64,000 nt of DNA from Croceicoccus mobilis (GTDB taxonomy: Bacteria; Pseudomonadota; Alphaproteobacteria; Sphingomonadales; Sphingomonadaceae), in assembly GCF_001661965.1 (NCBI RefSeq), contig NZ_LYWZ01000022.1, positions 186,001 through 250,000 of the forward strand, read 5' to 3'. Positions 35,283 through 43,617 of this stretch are shown here, in pieces. Position 1 is the stretch's first letter. Each line of letters begins with the position of its first letter. A program made the position numbers and the translations under genes. The notes under the pieces were generated by a model. It worked only from the letters and a program-made list of their open reading frames with translations, was not told where the DNA came from and did no database searches.

Positions 35283-35801
35283 ATGAATTATGAAATGATC
35301 ACTTACGGACTGCTCGCCGCCTTGGCAATCGCGGTGCTTTATGCCGGGATCACCGACTTCCGGCACCGGAAGATCACGAATCGGCTGACCGGCGCGATCG
35401 CGCTGGGCGCACCCGTTTTCTGGTGGGTCAGCGGTCTCTCCCTGTGGCCCGGCGTCGCCATCCAGGTCGCGCTGGCCATGGGCTGGTTCGTTTTCGGTGT
35501 TTTCCTGTTCAAGGTCCGCCAGATGGGCGGCGGCGACATCAAGCTCTTCACCGCGCTCGCGCTCTGGCTCGACCCGCAGCTTTTCATGATGGTCACGCTG
35601 CTGACCATGATCGTCAACGGCGCTGCGACACTGATCGTATGGCGCAAGGTCCGCCGCGCCCGGCGCGAGGGAATCAAGATGGATGCGCGCTCCACGCCCT
35701 ATGGCGTGTCCGCAGCGCTGGTCCTGCTTGTCATGTTCGCCATTCGCTATGGCGACGCCGCACATGCCGCATTTTCTGCCTCGGGCCCGATTTTTGCCTG
35801 A
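35283..35801 (+). CDS. cpaA: Prepilin peptidase CpaA (TadV)
   Basis: A 172-residue membrane aspartyl protease that processes Flp pilin and the pseudopilins. The two catalytic aspartates are in YAGITDFRHRKITN and in RQMGGGDIKLFTAL (the GxGD motif). Six or so hydrophobic segments fill the rest. The ATG at 35283 with GAGGGA upstream is preferred to an upstream in-frame start. It begins the cpa operon; 107 bases separate it from cpaB. Confidence 0.9.
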   Translation: MNYEMITYGLLAALAIAVLYAGITDFRHRKITNRLTGAIALGAPVFWWVSGLSLWPGVAIQVALAMGWFVFGVFLFKVRQMGGGDIKLFTALALWLDPQLFMMVTLLTMIVNGAATLIVWRKVRRARREGIKMDARSTPYGVSAALVLLVMFAIRYGDAAHAAFSASGPIFA

Positions 35802-35908
35802 GGCTCCAGCAATTTTGACCTGATTTTAACCATTGCCAGCGAGTCTGGCAGCACAACACGAGGGTGACGATTCACCCGACAGGGATTTGACGAAGGGGCT
35901 TTGGAGCC

Positions 35909-36910
35909 ATGGACAAGAAGAAGCTGATCCTGCTGGCGGTTGCGCTGGTCGTCGCAGTCGGGACCGCCCTGATGGCGCGCTCGATGTTTGCCGGGGGCTC
36001 GTCCGCTCCGCAGGCAGAGGCCGCAGTGGCCGAGCCCCAGGGCAAGCGTGTACTGGTCGCCCAGCGCGCCCTGCCTGTCGGCACCATCATCACCGTCGAC
36101 GCGCTGCAGTTCAAGCAGTGGCCCGACGAAATGGTGCAGGACGCCTATTACATTGAAGGCGAGGCCGACATGCAGAAGCTGCTCGGCACTGTCGCACGCT
36201 TCCCTGTAACCGCAGGCCAGCCCCTTACCCGGGGCGCGCTGGTCATGCCCGGCGACCGCGGTTTCCTTGCCGCGGCGCTTGGCCCCGGCATGCGCGCCGT
36301 CACTATCACCGTTTCGGAAAAGACCGGTGTCGCAGGCTTCGTCTTCCCCGGTGACCGCATCGACCTGATGGTCACGCAGTCGATCGGCGGCGGCCGCGGC
36401 GCGGACCAGGGCTTCAAGGCGACCGAGACCGTGCTGCGCAACCTGCGCGTGCTTGCCACCGACCAGTCGACCGAGACGCAGAAGGGCGACGATGGCAAGA
36501 CCGTCGTGAAGAAGTTCCGCACCGTCACGCTGGAAGCCACCCCGCGCATCGCCGAGAAGATCTCGGTCGCGCAGGAAATCGGCACGCTTTCGCTGGCCCT
36601 GCGCTCGATCGCGGACAACCGCGCCGAGCTCGACCGCGCCATCGCCACCGGCGAGATCACCATTCCCGACGGCGCTTCGCCCGAAGAGGAAGAGGAAATC
36701 ATGCGCCTTGCCATGAACCGCCCGCAGGAAGGTCGCACGACATTCCAGACCGGCGGCGACGTCTCGCGCTTCCAGTCGCGCTACATGCAGAGCACCCAGA
36801 GCGCTGGCTCGGGTGGCGGCAGCGGCGCCCCGGCAGCAGCGCGCCCGACCGGCCCGGTCGTCCGTGTCAGCCGCGGCTCCAACACCGTCATCGTGCCCGC
36901 CGGCAAGTAA
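35909..36910 (+). CDS. cpaB: Flp pilus assembly protein CpaB (RcpC)
   Basis: A 333-residue protein with an N-terminal membrane anchor (KKLILLAVALVVAVGTALMA), a SAF domain (RVLVAQRALPVGTIITVDALQF) and an RcpC-like domain with MRAVTITVSEKTGVAGFVFPGDRIDLMVTQ. CpaB/RcpC is a periplasmic partner of the secretin in Tad pili. The C-terminal 40 residues are Gly/Ser/Pro-rich. It sits 81 bases before cpaC. Confidence 0.92.
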   Translation: MDKKKLILLAVALVVAVGTALMARSMFAGGSSAPQAEAAVAEPQGKRVLVAQRALPVGTIITVDALQFKQWPDEMVQDAYYIEGEADMQKLLGTVARFPVTAGQPLTRGALVMPGDRGFLAAALGPGMRAVTITVSEKTGVAGFVFPGDRIDLMVTQSIGGGRGADQGFKATETVLRNLRVLATDQSTETQKGDDGKTVVKKFRTVTLEATPRIAEKISVAQEIGTLSLALRSIADNRAELDRAIATGEITIPDGASPEEEEEIMRLAMNRPQEGRTTFQTGGDVSRFQSRYMQSTQSAGSGGGSGAPAAARPTGPVVRVSRGSNTVIVPAGK

Positions 36911-36991
36911 CAGCAAAGCCGGGAGCACAGCCAAGTGACCAAGATCAATTTCATGTCCAAGGCCGACACGGCTTCAATGGGGGGACATTCG

Positions 36992-38521
36992 ATGAAACGC
37001 CGCATGCTCGCAGGGATCGCCCTTGCCGCTACCGCCCTTGCGCCGATCCCGGCGATCGGCACCGCGACCACCGCCGTCGCCCAGCCCCTCCCGACCCCGA
37101 GCCGCGATGTCGTGCTCTCGATCGGTCGCGGCCAGCTGGTGAACGTTGGCGGCCGGATGACCGACATCTTCATCGCCGACGAATCGATCGCCGACGTGCA
37201 GGTGAAGTCGACCAACCAGGTCTATATCTTCGGCAAGTCGGGTGGTGAGACCACCGTCTATGCCAGCGACGCCGCCGGTGCGATCATCTGGTCGGCCAAT
37301 GTGCGCGTGGGCACCAATATCGACAGCATCGACCAGATGCTCGGCCTCGCCATGCCCGAAGCGAAGATTTCGACGGCGACGATGAACAACACCGTGCTGT
37401 TGACCGGCACCGTGGCCGCACCCGAAGACGCTGCGGAGGCCGAGCGTCTCGTCCAGGCTTTCGTCGGTGATGAAACGCAGGTCATCAGCCGCCTGAAGCT
37501 CGCCACCCCGCTGCAGGTGAACCTTCAGGTCCGCTTTGCCGAGGTGAGCCGCACGCTGGTCCGTGCGCTGGGCGTCAACCTCAACACCTATGACAGCACG
37601 AGCGGCTTCAAGTTCGGCATCGGCCAGGGCCGCGCCGACGCGGTTTCGCAGTGGCAGGTCGGCGGCGGTGTCTTCACCGGCGGCACCGAGGCCGCCGAAG
37701 GCTCCAGCCTCGTCACCACCACAGGTTCGGGCAGCACCATCGCCGCCTTTGGCAAGTTCCTCGGCCTCGACCTCGCAGGCGCGCTGGACCTTGGCGAAAC
37801 CGAAGGCCTTGTCAGCACGCTTTCGCAGCCTAACCTGACCGCGCTTTCGGGCGAAACGGCGGAATTCCTCGCAGGCGGCGAATTCCCGATCCCGATGGCG
37901 GGCGGGCTTGGCACGACGTCCGTCGAATACAAGAAATACGGCGTCAGCCTCGCCTATACCCCGACGGTGCTCGCCAATGGCCGCATCTCGATCCGCGTCC
38001 GCCCCGAGGTCTCGGAGCTTTCGAGCGCCGGTTCGGTTACGGTCAACGGCTTCGAGATCCCGGCCCTGTCCACCCGCCGCGCCGAAACGACGGTCGAGCT
38101 GGGTTCGGGCCAGAGCTTCATGATCGCGGGCCTGCTGTCGAACTATTCGAACAGCTCGATCGACAAGACCCCGGGCGTGGGCGACCTGCCGATCCTGGGC
38201 AATCTCTTCCGCTCGAACAGCTTCAGGAAGGGCGAGACCGAGCTGGTGATCGTGGTCACCCCCTATCTCGTCAAGCCGGTCGACGCGAAGGACATCGCGC
38301 TTCCGACCGACGGTTTCCGTTCGCCCACGATGATGGGCCAGTTCTTCGGCAACCAGCTCAGCGATGGTGTGTCGGGCGGTTCGCGCCCGATGCCGACCGC
38401 AGCAGAAACCGTGCCCGCGGGTCCGACCGTCGGCATGCTCGAACCCGGTGCGCCCAGTGCGCCCGCCGCCCCGGTCCGCAGCGCGGACGCCAGCGAAGCC
38501 AAGCCCGGCTTCTCGTTCTGA
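36992..38521 (+). CDS. cpaC: Tad secretin CpaC (RcpA)
   Basis: A type II/IV secretin forming the outer-membrane channel of the Flp pilus. Signal peptide MKRRMLAGIALAATALAPIP..AVAQP; N-domain with VYIFGKSGGETTVYASD; a BON-like region (NNTVLLTGTVAAPEDAAEAERL); and the secretin core with ETAEFLAGGEFPIP and the terminal GETELVIVVTPYLVKPV. I took the ATG at 36992, which begins the signal peptide and has a G-rich upstream; a GTG at 36935 with GGGAG upstream would add 19 residues. The C-terminal 60 residues are Pro/Ala-rich. Confidence 0.92.
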   Translation: MKRRMLAGIALAATALAPIPAIGTATTAVAQPLPTPSRDVVLSIGRGQLVNVGGRMTDIFIADESIADVQVKSTNQVYIFGKSGGETTVYASDAAGAIIWSANVRVGTNIDSIDQMLGLAMPEAKISTATMNNTVLLTGTVAAPEDAAEAERLVQAFVGDETQVISRLKLATPLQVNLQVRFAEVSRTLVRALGVNLNTYDSTSGFKFGIGQGRADAVSQWQVGGGVFTGGTEAAEGSSLVTTTGSGSTIAAFGKFLGLDLAGALDLGETEGLVSTLSQPNLTALSGETAEFLAGGEFPIPMAGGLGTTSVEYKKYGVSLAYTPTVLANGRISIRVRPEVSELSSAGSVTVNGFEIPALSTRRAETTVELGSGQSFMIAGLLSNYSNSSIDKTPGVGDLPILGNLFRSNSFRKGETELVIVVTPYLVKPVDAKDIALPTDGFRSPTMMGQFFGNQLSDGVSGGSRPMPTAAETVPAGPTVGMLEPGAPSAPAAPVRSADASEAKPGFSF

Positions 38522-38542
38522 TCCGCGCACAGGAGAGCCAAG

Positions 38543-39217
38543 GTGACCAAGATGAACAAATCCATCATCGGCCGTAAGACCGCCGCCGCGCTTCTGCTCG
38601 GCGCGACCGCGACGCTCGCGGGCTGCGGCAGCATTCCGACCAATCGCACGCTGTATTCCGAGCATCAGCCGGTCGTGTCGCGCACCAATTACGTGTTCGA
38701 CGTGATGACCAGCTCTGCCGGCATCCCGATTTCCGAACAGCGCCGCCTGTCGGGCTGGTGGGAAGCCATGGAGCTTTCCTATGGCGACAAGGTGTCGGTC
38801 GATTTCTCGAAGATCGGCCCGGCAGCGCGCGACGATCTCGTCTCGCTGGCCGACAAGCAGGGCATCCTGCTGGCCGATGCCGCCCCCGTCACCGAGGGTG
38901 AGGCAGGACCGGGCGTCGCCCGCGTCGTCGTGACCCGCTCGACCGCGTCGGTCCCGGGCTGCCCCGACTGGGGCGACAAGACCGACTTCAACCCGAACAA
39001 CGCCACCAGCAAGGGCTATGGCTGCGCCATCAACGGCAATCTCGCCGCGATGGTCGCCAATCCCGAAGACCTGCTGACCGGACAGACCGGATCGGGCGAG
39101 ACGGTGGTGATGAGCTCGACCAAGGCGATCGAGACCTATCGGAACAAGGCCCCCACTGGCGAGGGCGACCTCAAATCGGTGTCTTCCAGCAGCGGCGGCG
39201 GCGGTAGCAGCAACTAA
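38543..39217 (+). CDS. cpaD: Pilus assembly lipoprotein CpaD
   Basis: A 224-residue outer-membrane lipoprotein with lipobox TLAGC at about residue 28 and the CpaD-family segments YSEHQPVVSRTNYVFDV and GCPDWGDKTDFNPNNATSKGYGCAINGNLAAMVANPEDLL. It stabilises or pilots the secretin. The C-terminus is a Ser/Gly run. The start is a GTG with AGGAGA 8 bases upstream; an ATG three codons later is possible. It begins 21 bases after cpaC. Confidence 0.9.
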   Translation: MTKMNKSIIGRKTAAALLLGATATLAGCGSIPTNRTLYSEHQPVVSRTNYVFDVMTSSAGIPISEQRRLSGWWEAMELSYGDKVSVDFSKIGPAARDDLVSLADKQGILLADAAPVTEGEAGPGVARVVVTRSTASVPGCPDWGDKTDFNPNNATSKGYGCAINGNLAAMVANPEDLLTGQTGSGETVVMSSTKAIETYRNKAPTGEGDLKSVSSSSGGGGSSN

Positions 39218-39235
39218 GGCGAAGGAGCAGGTATT

Positions 39236-40510
39236 ATGAATTCCCCGTTCTCATCCGGTGCATCCGGCGAGCGTGACGCCTTCGCTGCCTTTGTCAGCGA
39301 CGAAGCGACCATGGAAGTGGTCCGCACGGCGGTTTCGAACCTCAACATGCCGCACGAAAAGTGCAACATGGGCGGACTTCGCAACGCGGTGCAGACCCTC
39401 TCGGTCTCGGCAAGCCCGCAGATCCTGCTGGTCGATCTTTCGGAATGCGGCGATCCGCTGTCCGACATCAACGCCCTTGCCGAGGTCTGCGAACCGGGCA
39501 CGGTGGTGATCGCGGTCGGGCAGATCAACGATGTTCGCCTCTATCGCGACCTGACCGCAAGCGGCATCCAGGACTATCTCCTGAAGCCTCTTTCGGAGGA
39601 AATGCTGCGCGATTCGCTGATCCAAGCGCAAAGCGTCTTTAACGCCCCGCGCCAGCACGCCGACGCTTCGGTTACGCGCAACCACATCATCACCGCCGTC
39701 GTCGGCACCCGTGGCGGTGTGGGCGCATCGACCATCGCGACCTCGCTCGCATGGCTTTTCTCGAACGAGAACAAGCTGCCGACCGCATTGCTCGACCTCG
39801 ACGTGCACTTCGGCACCGGCGCGCTGACGATGGACCTTGAGCCCGGCCGCGGCCTTTCGGACGCGATCGAGAACCCGTCGCGTATCGACGGCCTGTTCAT
39901 CGAACGCGCCATGGTGCGGGCGAACGACAATCTCTCGGTCCTGTCGGCCGAAGCGCCAATCCATTCGCCGCTGATGACCGACGGCAGCGCCTTCGTGCAG
40001 CTGGAAGAAGAGTTCCGCCAGGCCTTCGACATGACGGTCATCGACCTGCCCCGGAACATGCTGATCAACTTCCCGCATGTGCTGACCGATGCCGATGTCT
40101 TCATCCTGACGACGGAGCTGACGCTGGCCAGCGCGCGCGATGCGATCCGCATCCTGTCGTGGGTTGCGACCAATGCCTCGCACATGACCCCGATCGTGGT
40201 CGCCAACAAGGTGACGCCGGGTTCGGGCGAAATCAGCAAGGCCGATTTCGAAGCCTCGATCGAGAGGAAGATCGATTTCATCATGCCTTATGACGCCAAG
40301 ACCGCGACGCAGGCCGCCAAGGTCGGCCAGGTCTTCGTCGACGCCAACCGCTCCAGCAAGGCATCGGCCGCGATCCGCGATCTTGCCCGCCGGGTGATGG
40401 CATCGAACGGCGAAGACGCCGCCCAGGGCGGCGGCGCGGCGGCCAGCGGCTCGCTGATGGAAAAGTTCGGCCTCGGCTCGATGAAGGGCAAGGCCAAGCA
40501 GAAAGCCTGA
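39236..40510 (+). CDS. cpaE: Pilus assembly protein CpaE (TadZ)
   Basis: A 424-residue protein: an atypical receiver-like domain (residues 15-140, ILLVDLSE...DYLLKPLS) and a ParA/MinD-type ATPase domain. Its P-loop is GTRGGVGAST (157-166), lacking the second lysine of the canonical motif, as in other CpaE/TadZ proteins. Walker B-like segments LLDLDVHFG and TVIDLPRNM follow. TadZ marks the pole or assembly site of the Tad machine. The next gene is tadB: the cpaF ATPase gene that normally follows is missing. Confidence 0.92.
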   Translation: MNSPFSSGASGERDAFAAFVSDEATMEVVRTAVSNLNMPHEKCNMGGLRNAVQTLSVSASPQILLVDLSECGDPLSDINALAEVCEPGTVVIAVGQINDVRLYRDLTASGIQDYLLKPLSEEMLRDSLIQAQSVFNAPRQHADASVTRNHIITAVVGTRGGVGASTIATSLAWLFSNENKLPTALLDLDVHFGTGALTMDLEPGRGLSDAIENPSRIDGLFIERAMVRANDNLSVLSAEAPIHSPLMTDGSAFVQLEEEFRQAFDMTVIDLPRNMLINFPHVLTDADVFILTTELTLASARDAIRILSWVATNASHMTPIVVANKVTPGSGEISKADFEASIERKIDFIMPYDAKTATQAAKVGQVFVDANRSSKASAAIRDLARRVMASNGEDAAQGGGAAASGSLMEKFGLGSMKGKAKQKA

Positions 40511-40585
40511 TTGCACACCCCCGCGCCCACCGGCGTGGGGGATGCCACCGGGCATGTTTGAATTGGGTACCGAAGGGAACTCTCG

Positions 40586-41557
40586 ATGCAGTTCGCGCAG
40601 ATCATTTTCATAGCCATCGGCATGTTGCTGGTGATCGGCGTCGCCTTCTATGCCCTTTATGGCTCGCCCGGTTCGCGCCAGCAGGCGAAACGGCTCCAGC
40701 AGATCCGCTATCGCCACTCGCAAAGCGCGGCATCCAAGGTGGAAGCCCAGCTGAAAAAGGCGGTCGCCGCGCGCAAACCGCGCCAGCACACCGCCGCAGG
40801 CTCCGATTCCAAGATCGCCGCCCTTGCCCTGCGCCTGCATCGCACAGGCCGCAACTGGACCTTGCAGAACTACATGTATGTTTCGGGCGGGCTGTTCCTG
40901 TTCGTCGCGGTCGCGGTGCTGATCAAGACCGGATCGATCATGTTCGCCCTGCCCGCTGGCGCGATCGTCGGCCTGGGCGGCCCGCATTTCGTGGTCAGCC
41001 GCCAGATCACCAAGCGATTGAAGGCCTTCAACGCCCGCTTCCCCGATGGCATCGACCTGCTCGTGCGCGGCCTGCGTTCGGGTCTGCCGGTCACCGAAAC
41101 GCTGGGCGTGGTGTCGAGCGAGATCCCCGGCCCTGTGGGCGAGGAATTCAAGGCGATCGTCGACCGCGTGAAGGTCGGCAAGACGCTTGACGATTCGCTG
41201 CAGGAAACGGCGGACCGTCTCGACATTCCGGAATTCAAGTTCTTCTGCATCTCGCTCGCCATCCAGCGCGAGACCGGCGGCAATCTCGCCGAAACGCTCG
41301 CCAACCTGGGTGAGGTGCTGAGGAAGCGCATGCAGATGAAGCTGAAGATCAAGGCGATGAGCTCGGAAGCCAAGGCGTCGGCCTATATCGTGGGCGCCCT
41401 GCCCTTCCTGGTCTTCACCATCGTCTACATGCTCAACCCCGCCTATCTGAACGGCTTCTTCACTGACGACCGCCTGATCGTGGCCGGCCTGTTCGGCGCC
41501 GTGTGGATGAGCATCGGGGCGTTCGTAATGTTCAAGATGGTCAATTTCGAAATCTGA
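40586..41557 (+). CDS. tadB: Tad inner-membrane platform protein TadB (CpaG)
   Basis: A 323-residue T2SSF-family protein with membrane helices at the N-terminus, at about 95-135 and at the C-terminus, and the conserved cytoplasmic stretch FPDGIDLLVRGLRSGLPVTETL followed by ISLAIQRETGGNLAETLANL. TadB and TadC form the inner-membrane platform on which the pilus is assembled by the CpaF/TadA motor. It follows cpaE by 75 bases. Confidence 0.92.
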   Translation: MQFAQIIFIAIGMLLVIGVAFYALYGSPGSRQQAKRLQQIRYRHSQSAASKVEAQLKKAVAARKPRQHTAAGSDSKIAALALRLHRTGRNWTLQNYMYVSGGLFLFVAVAVLIKTGSIMFALPAGAIVGLGGPHFVVSRQITKRLKAFNARFPDGIDLLVRGLRSGLPVTETLGVVSSEIPGPVGEEFKAIVDRVKVGKTLDDSLQETADRLDIPEFKFFCISLAIQRETGGNLAETLANLGEVLRKRMQMKLKIKAMSSEAKASAYIVGALPFLVFTIVYMLNPAYLNGFFTDDRLIVAGLFGAVWMSIGAFVMFKMVNFEI

Positions 41558-41576
41558 CGGGGACGCGAGAGATATC

Positions 41577-42563
41577 ATGCAGACAACCGGCCCCACCCTC
41601 CTTGGCGTTGACGTCATCCTTGTCGGCTCGATCCTTGCCGGGATCGCCGCCCTTGCCACGGTGCTCGCCATCTATGCGGCGCTCACGGTCAAGGACCCGA
41701 TGGCAAAGCGCGTCAAATCGCTCACCGCCCGCCGCGAGGAGCTGAAGCTCGGCCTGATGAGCGAGGCGCAGGTCAAGCGCCGCACCCTGCGCCGCAAGAC
41801 CGACCTTACCGACAAGGTCCGCGACCTGCTTTCGCGTTTCTCGATGCTGCAGGACAGCCAGATCAAGGAAATCGAGCAAAAGCTGATGCAGGCGGGTATC
41901 CGCCGCAAGGAACTGGCCTATGTGGTCGTCCTCGCCCGGCTCGTGCTGCCGATCGTTTTCGGCCTGTTTTCGGCGACGCTGGTCTATTGGACCGACGCGT
42001 ATCCCGAATGGGGCGCGGTCAAGCGTTTCGCCGTGTTCGCGGGCAGCCTGCTTGCCGGCTATTACGGCCCCAACGTCTATCTGACGAACCTCGTCAACAA
42101 GCGTACCGACGCCATCCGCAAGGCGCTGCCCGACGCACTCGACCTGCTGGTCATCTGCGCCGAGGCGGGCCTGACCGTCGACGCCTCTTTCAATCGCGTC
42201 GCCCGCGAACTGGGCCGCGCCTATCCCGAACTGTCGGACGAATTCGCGCTGACCTCGATCGAGCTGTCGTTCCTGACCGAACGCCGCCTCGCCTTCGAAA
42301 ACCTGACCTATCGCGTCAACCTTGAGGCGATGAAGGGCGTGACCACGACCATGGTCCAGACCGAACGCTATGGTACGCCGCTGGCTTCGGCCCTGCGCGT
42401 GCTGTCGGCCGAATTCCGTAACGAACGCATGATGCGCGCCGAGGAAAAGGCCGCGCGCCTTCCGGCCATCATGACCGTGCCGCTCATTCTTTTCATCCTG
42501 CCGGTGCTGTTCATCGTGATCCTTGGCCCGGCGGCCTGCTCGATCTCGGACGCGATGCTCTGA
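41577..42563 (+). CDS. tadC: Tad inner-membrane platform protein TadC (CpaH)
   Basis: A 328-residue T2SSF-family protein with an N-terminal membrane helix (VDVILVGSILAGIAALATVLAI), a central cytoplasmic domain with KALPDALDLLVICAEAGLTVDASFNRVARELG, and a C-terminal helix pair (LIFILPVLFIVILG). It is the last gene of the operon, 19 bases after tadB and followed by a double hairpin with a T-rich end. Confidence 0.92.
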   Translation: MQTTGPTLLGVDVILVGSILAGIAALATVLAIYAALTVKDPMAKRVKSLTARREELKLGLMSEAQVKRRTLRRKTDLTDKVRDLLSRFSMLQDSQIKEIEQKLMQAGIRRKELAYVVVLARLVLPIVFGLFSATLVYWTDAYPEWGAVKRFAVFAGSLLAGYYGPNVYLTNLVNKRTDAIRKALPDALDLLVICAEAGLTVDASFNRVARELGRAYPELSDEFALTSIELSFLTERRLAFENLTYRVNLEAMKGVTTTMVQTERYGTPLASALRVLSAEFRNERMMRAEEKAARLPAIMTVPLILFILPVLFIVILGPAACSISDAML

Positions 42564-42574
42564 CGGCAGCGCGC

Positions 42575-42685
42575 CCATCCCCGGGGGCAATGCCCCGGGG
42601 GCGCAAGACAGGGGGGAGCGTCCTATCCAGGACGCACAAAAAGATGCGGGGGAAGCCGAACCGGCCTCCCCCGCATTTCTTTCAT
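42575..42685 (+). terminator. Terminator region between tadC and marR
   Basis: Two hairpins lie here: ccccgggggc-aat-gccccgggg near 42582-42602, and a long stem at about 42644-42677 (atgcgggggaagccg / cggcctcccccgcat) followed by TTCTTT. The second is the stronger terminator and may serve both the pilus operon and the convergent marR gene. Confidence 0.8.
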
Positions 42686-42721
42686 CCGCCGGTCACCTAC
42701 CGATCAACGGCACGCATCGGT

Positions 42722-43204
42722 TCAATCTTCGTCATCGCCGTCGTCGGCATCCATGCCGCTATCGGTCGCCATGACCTGCGCGAACAACTTGTCGAGCGTG
42801 CGGCGCAGCGCCTTTTGCTCGGCAACCGTGAGGCAATCGAGGATCTGCTCCTCCAGCTTCAGCGCAAGAGGAATGACCTGGCGGTAGATATCGCGGCCCT
42901 CATCGTTCAGCTCGATCAGGTGGGAACGACCGTCATGGAGATTCGGCGTGCGCTGCACCCATCCCTTGTCGGCAAGCACCTTGCAGGCGCGATTGACGGC
43001 GACCTTGTCCATGAAAGTGGCCGAAACGAGCTGGCGCTGCGTCAGCGCGCCCGATTCGCCCAGGATCGCCATCACCCGCCATTCGGGCACTTTCAGACCA
43101 AAGCGCGCGCGATACTCCACGGCGATACGCTGGCTGACCGCATTTGAGGTAATCGAAAGACGGTATGGCAGGAAATCGGCAAGGCGCGACAGCACTTCAG
43201 CCAT
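42722..43204 (-). CDS. MarR-family transcriptional regulator
   Basis: A 160-residue winged-helix protein. The DNA-binding core is WRVMAILGESGALTQRQLVSATFMDKVAVNRACKVLADKGWVQRTPNLHDGRSHLIELNDEGR, in which the wing carries the typical D-G-R-S. The C-terminus is a run of acidic residues (DADDGDDED). The ATG at 43204 has a strong GGGGAGGG upstream. A palindrome at 43440-43455 between this gene and the divergent TonB receptor is a candidate operator. The ligand is unknown. Confidence 0.9.
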   Translation of the reverse strand: MAEVLSRLADFLPYRLSITSNAVSQRIAVEYRARFGLKVPEWRVMAILGESGALTQRQLVSATFMDKVAVNRACKVLADKGWVQRTPNLHDGRSHLIELNDEGRDIYRQVIPLALKLEEQILDCLTVAEQKALRRTLDKLFAQVMATDSGMDADDGDDED

Positions 43205-43617
43205 GGGCTGCCCTCCCCAAAGCCGCGAACGCCAAGGGTCGACCGCATGCGCTGGCAGGCGATCTCGATGGAAAACCCATTTGATTCATCATCATACTCA
43301 TTCCCGTCCGCATCATGTCCAGCTCCCTCCAGCCGAGCATCGGTGCAGGCCCTCCGCGATCCCGATGGCGAAGCGACTGCGTCACGACGCCAACGCGGCT
43401 CCCGTCGATGCGTAGGCCACAGTGCCCCTTGAAAGCAATGTTGCTTAACTGCAACGCTGCATCGGGAAAACGTTACCTTTGATACTGTCTCTTTTGCAAT
43501 CGCAAAGCTTATCGTCGAGACGTTCCGCACTTCGACCCGCCAATGCGCGGGGTGAAGCTGGAATGAACCGGGTCGGGACGGGAACCGAGCCGGTGGCATC
43601 ACAAGGGACTGCACCAC
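43205..43617 (+). other. Divergent intergenic region marR / TonB receptor
   Basis: No credible gene: the short open frames have no motif. The region contains the palindrome at 43440-43455 and AT-richer DNA (43480-43515, with gatact) that could be the receptor promoter. The receptor's untranslated leader would then be roughly 100-130 bases. Confidence 0.55.
43440..43455. promoter_or_regulatory. Palindromic operator candidate
   Basis: The sequence gttgcttaactgcaac is an inverted repeat of GTTGC with a 6-base spacer, of the size bound by MarR-family dimers. It lies 162 bases before the receptor gene and 236 bases before marR. A copy with one changed base is found in front of clpB at 50988-51003. 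Confidence 0.55.

Noticed and set aside
39251-41671. A long minus-strand open frame (806 codons) opposite cpaE and tadB
   Set aside because: Antisense to two well supported pilus genes and without recognisable motifs.
43197-43454. A small minus-strand gene between marR and the TonB receptor
   Set aside because: It would overlap the marR start and cover the palindrome; composition and lack of motif favour non-coding DNA.
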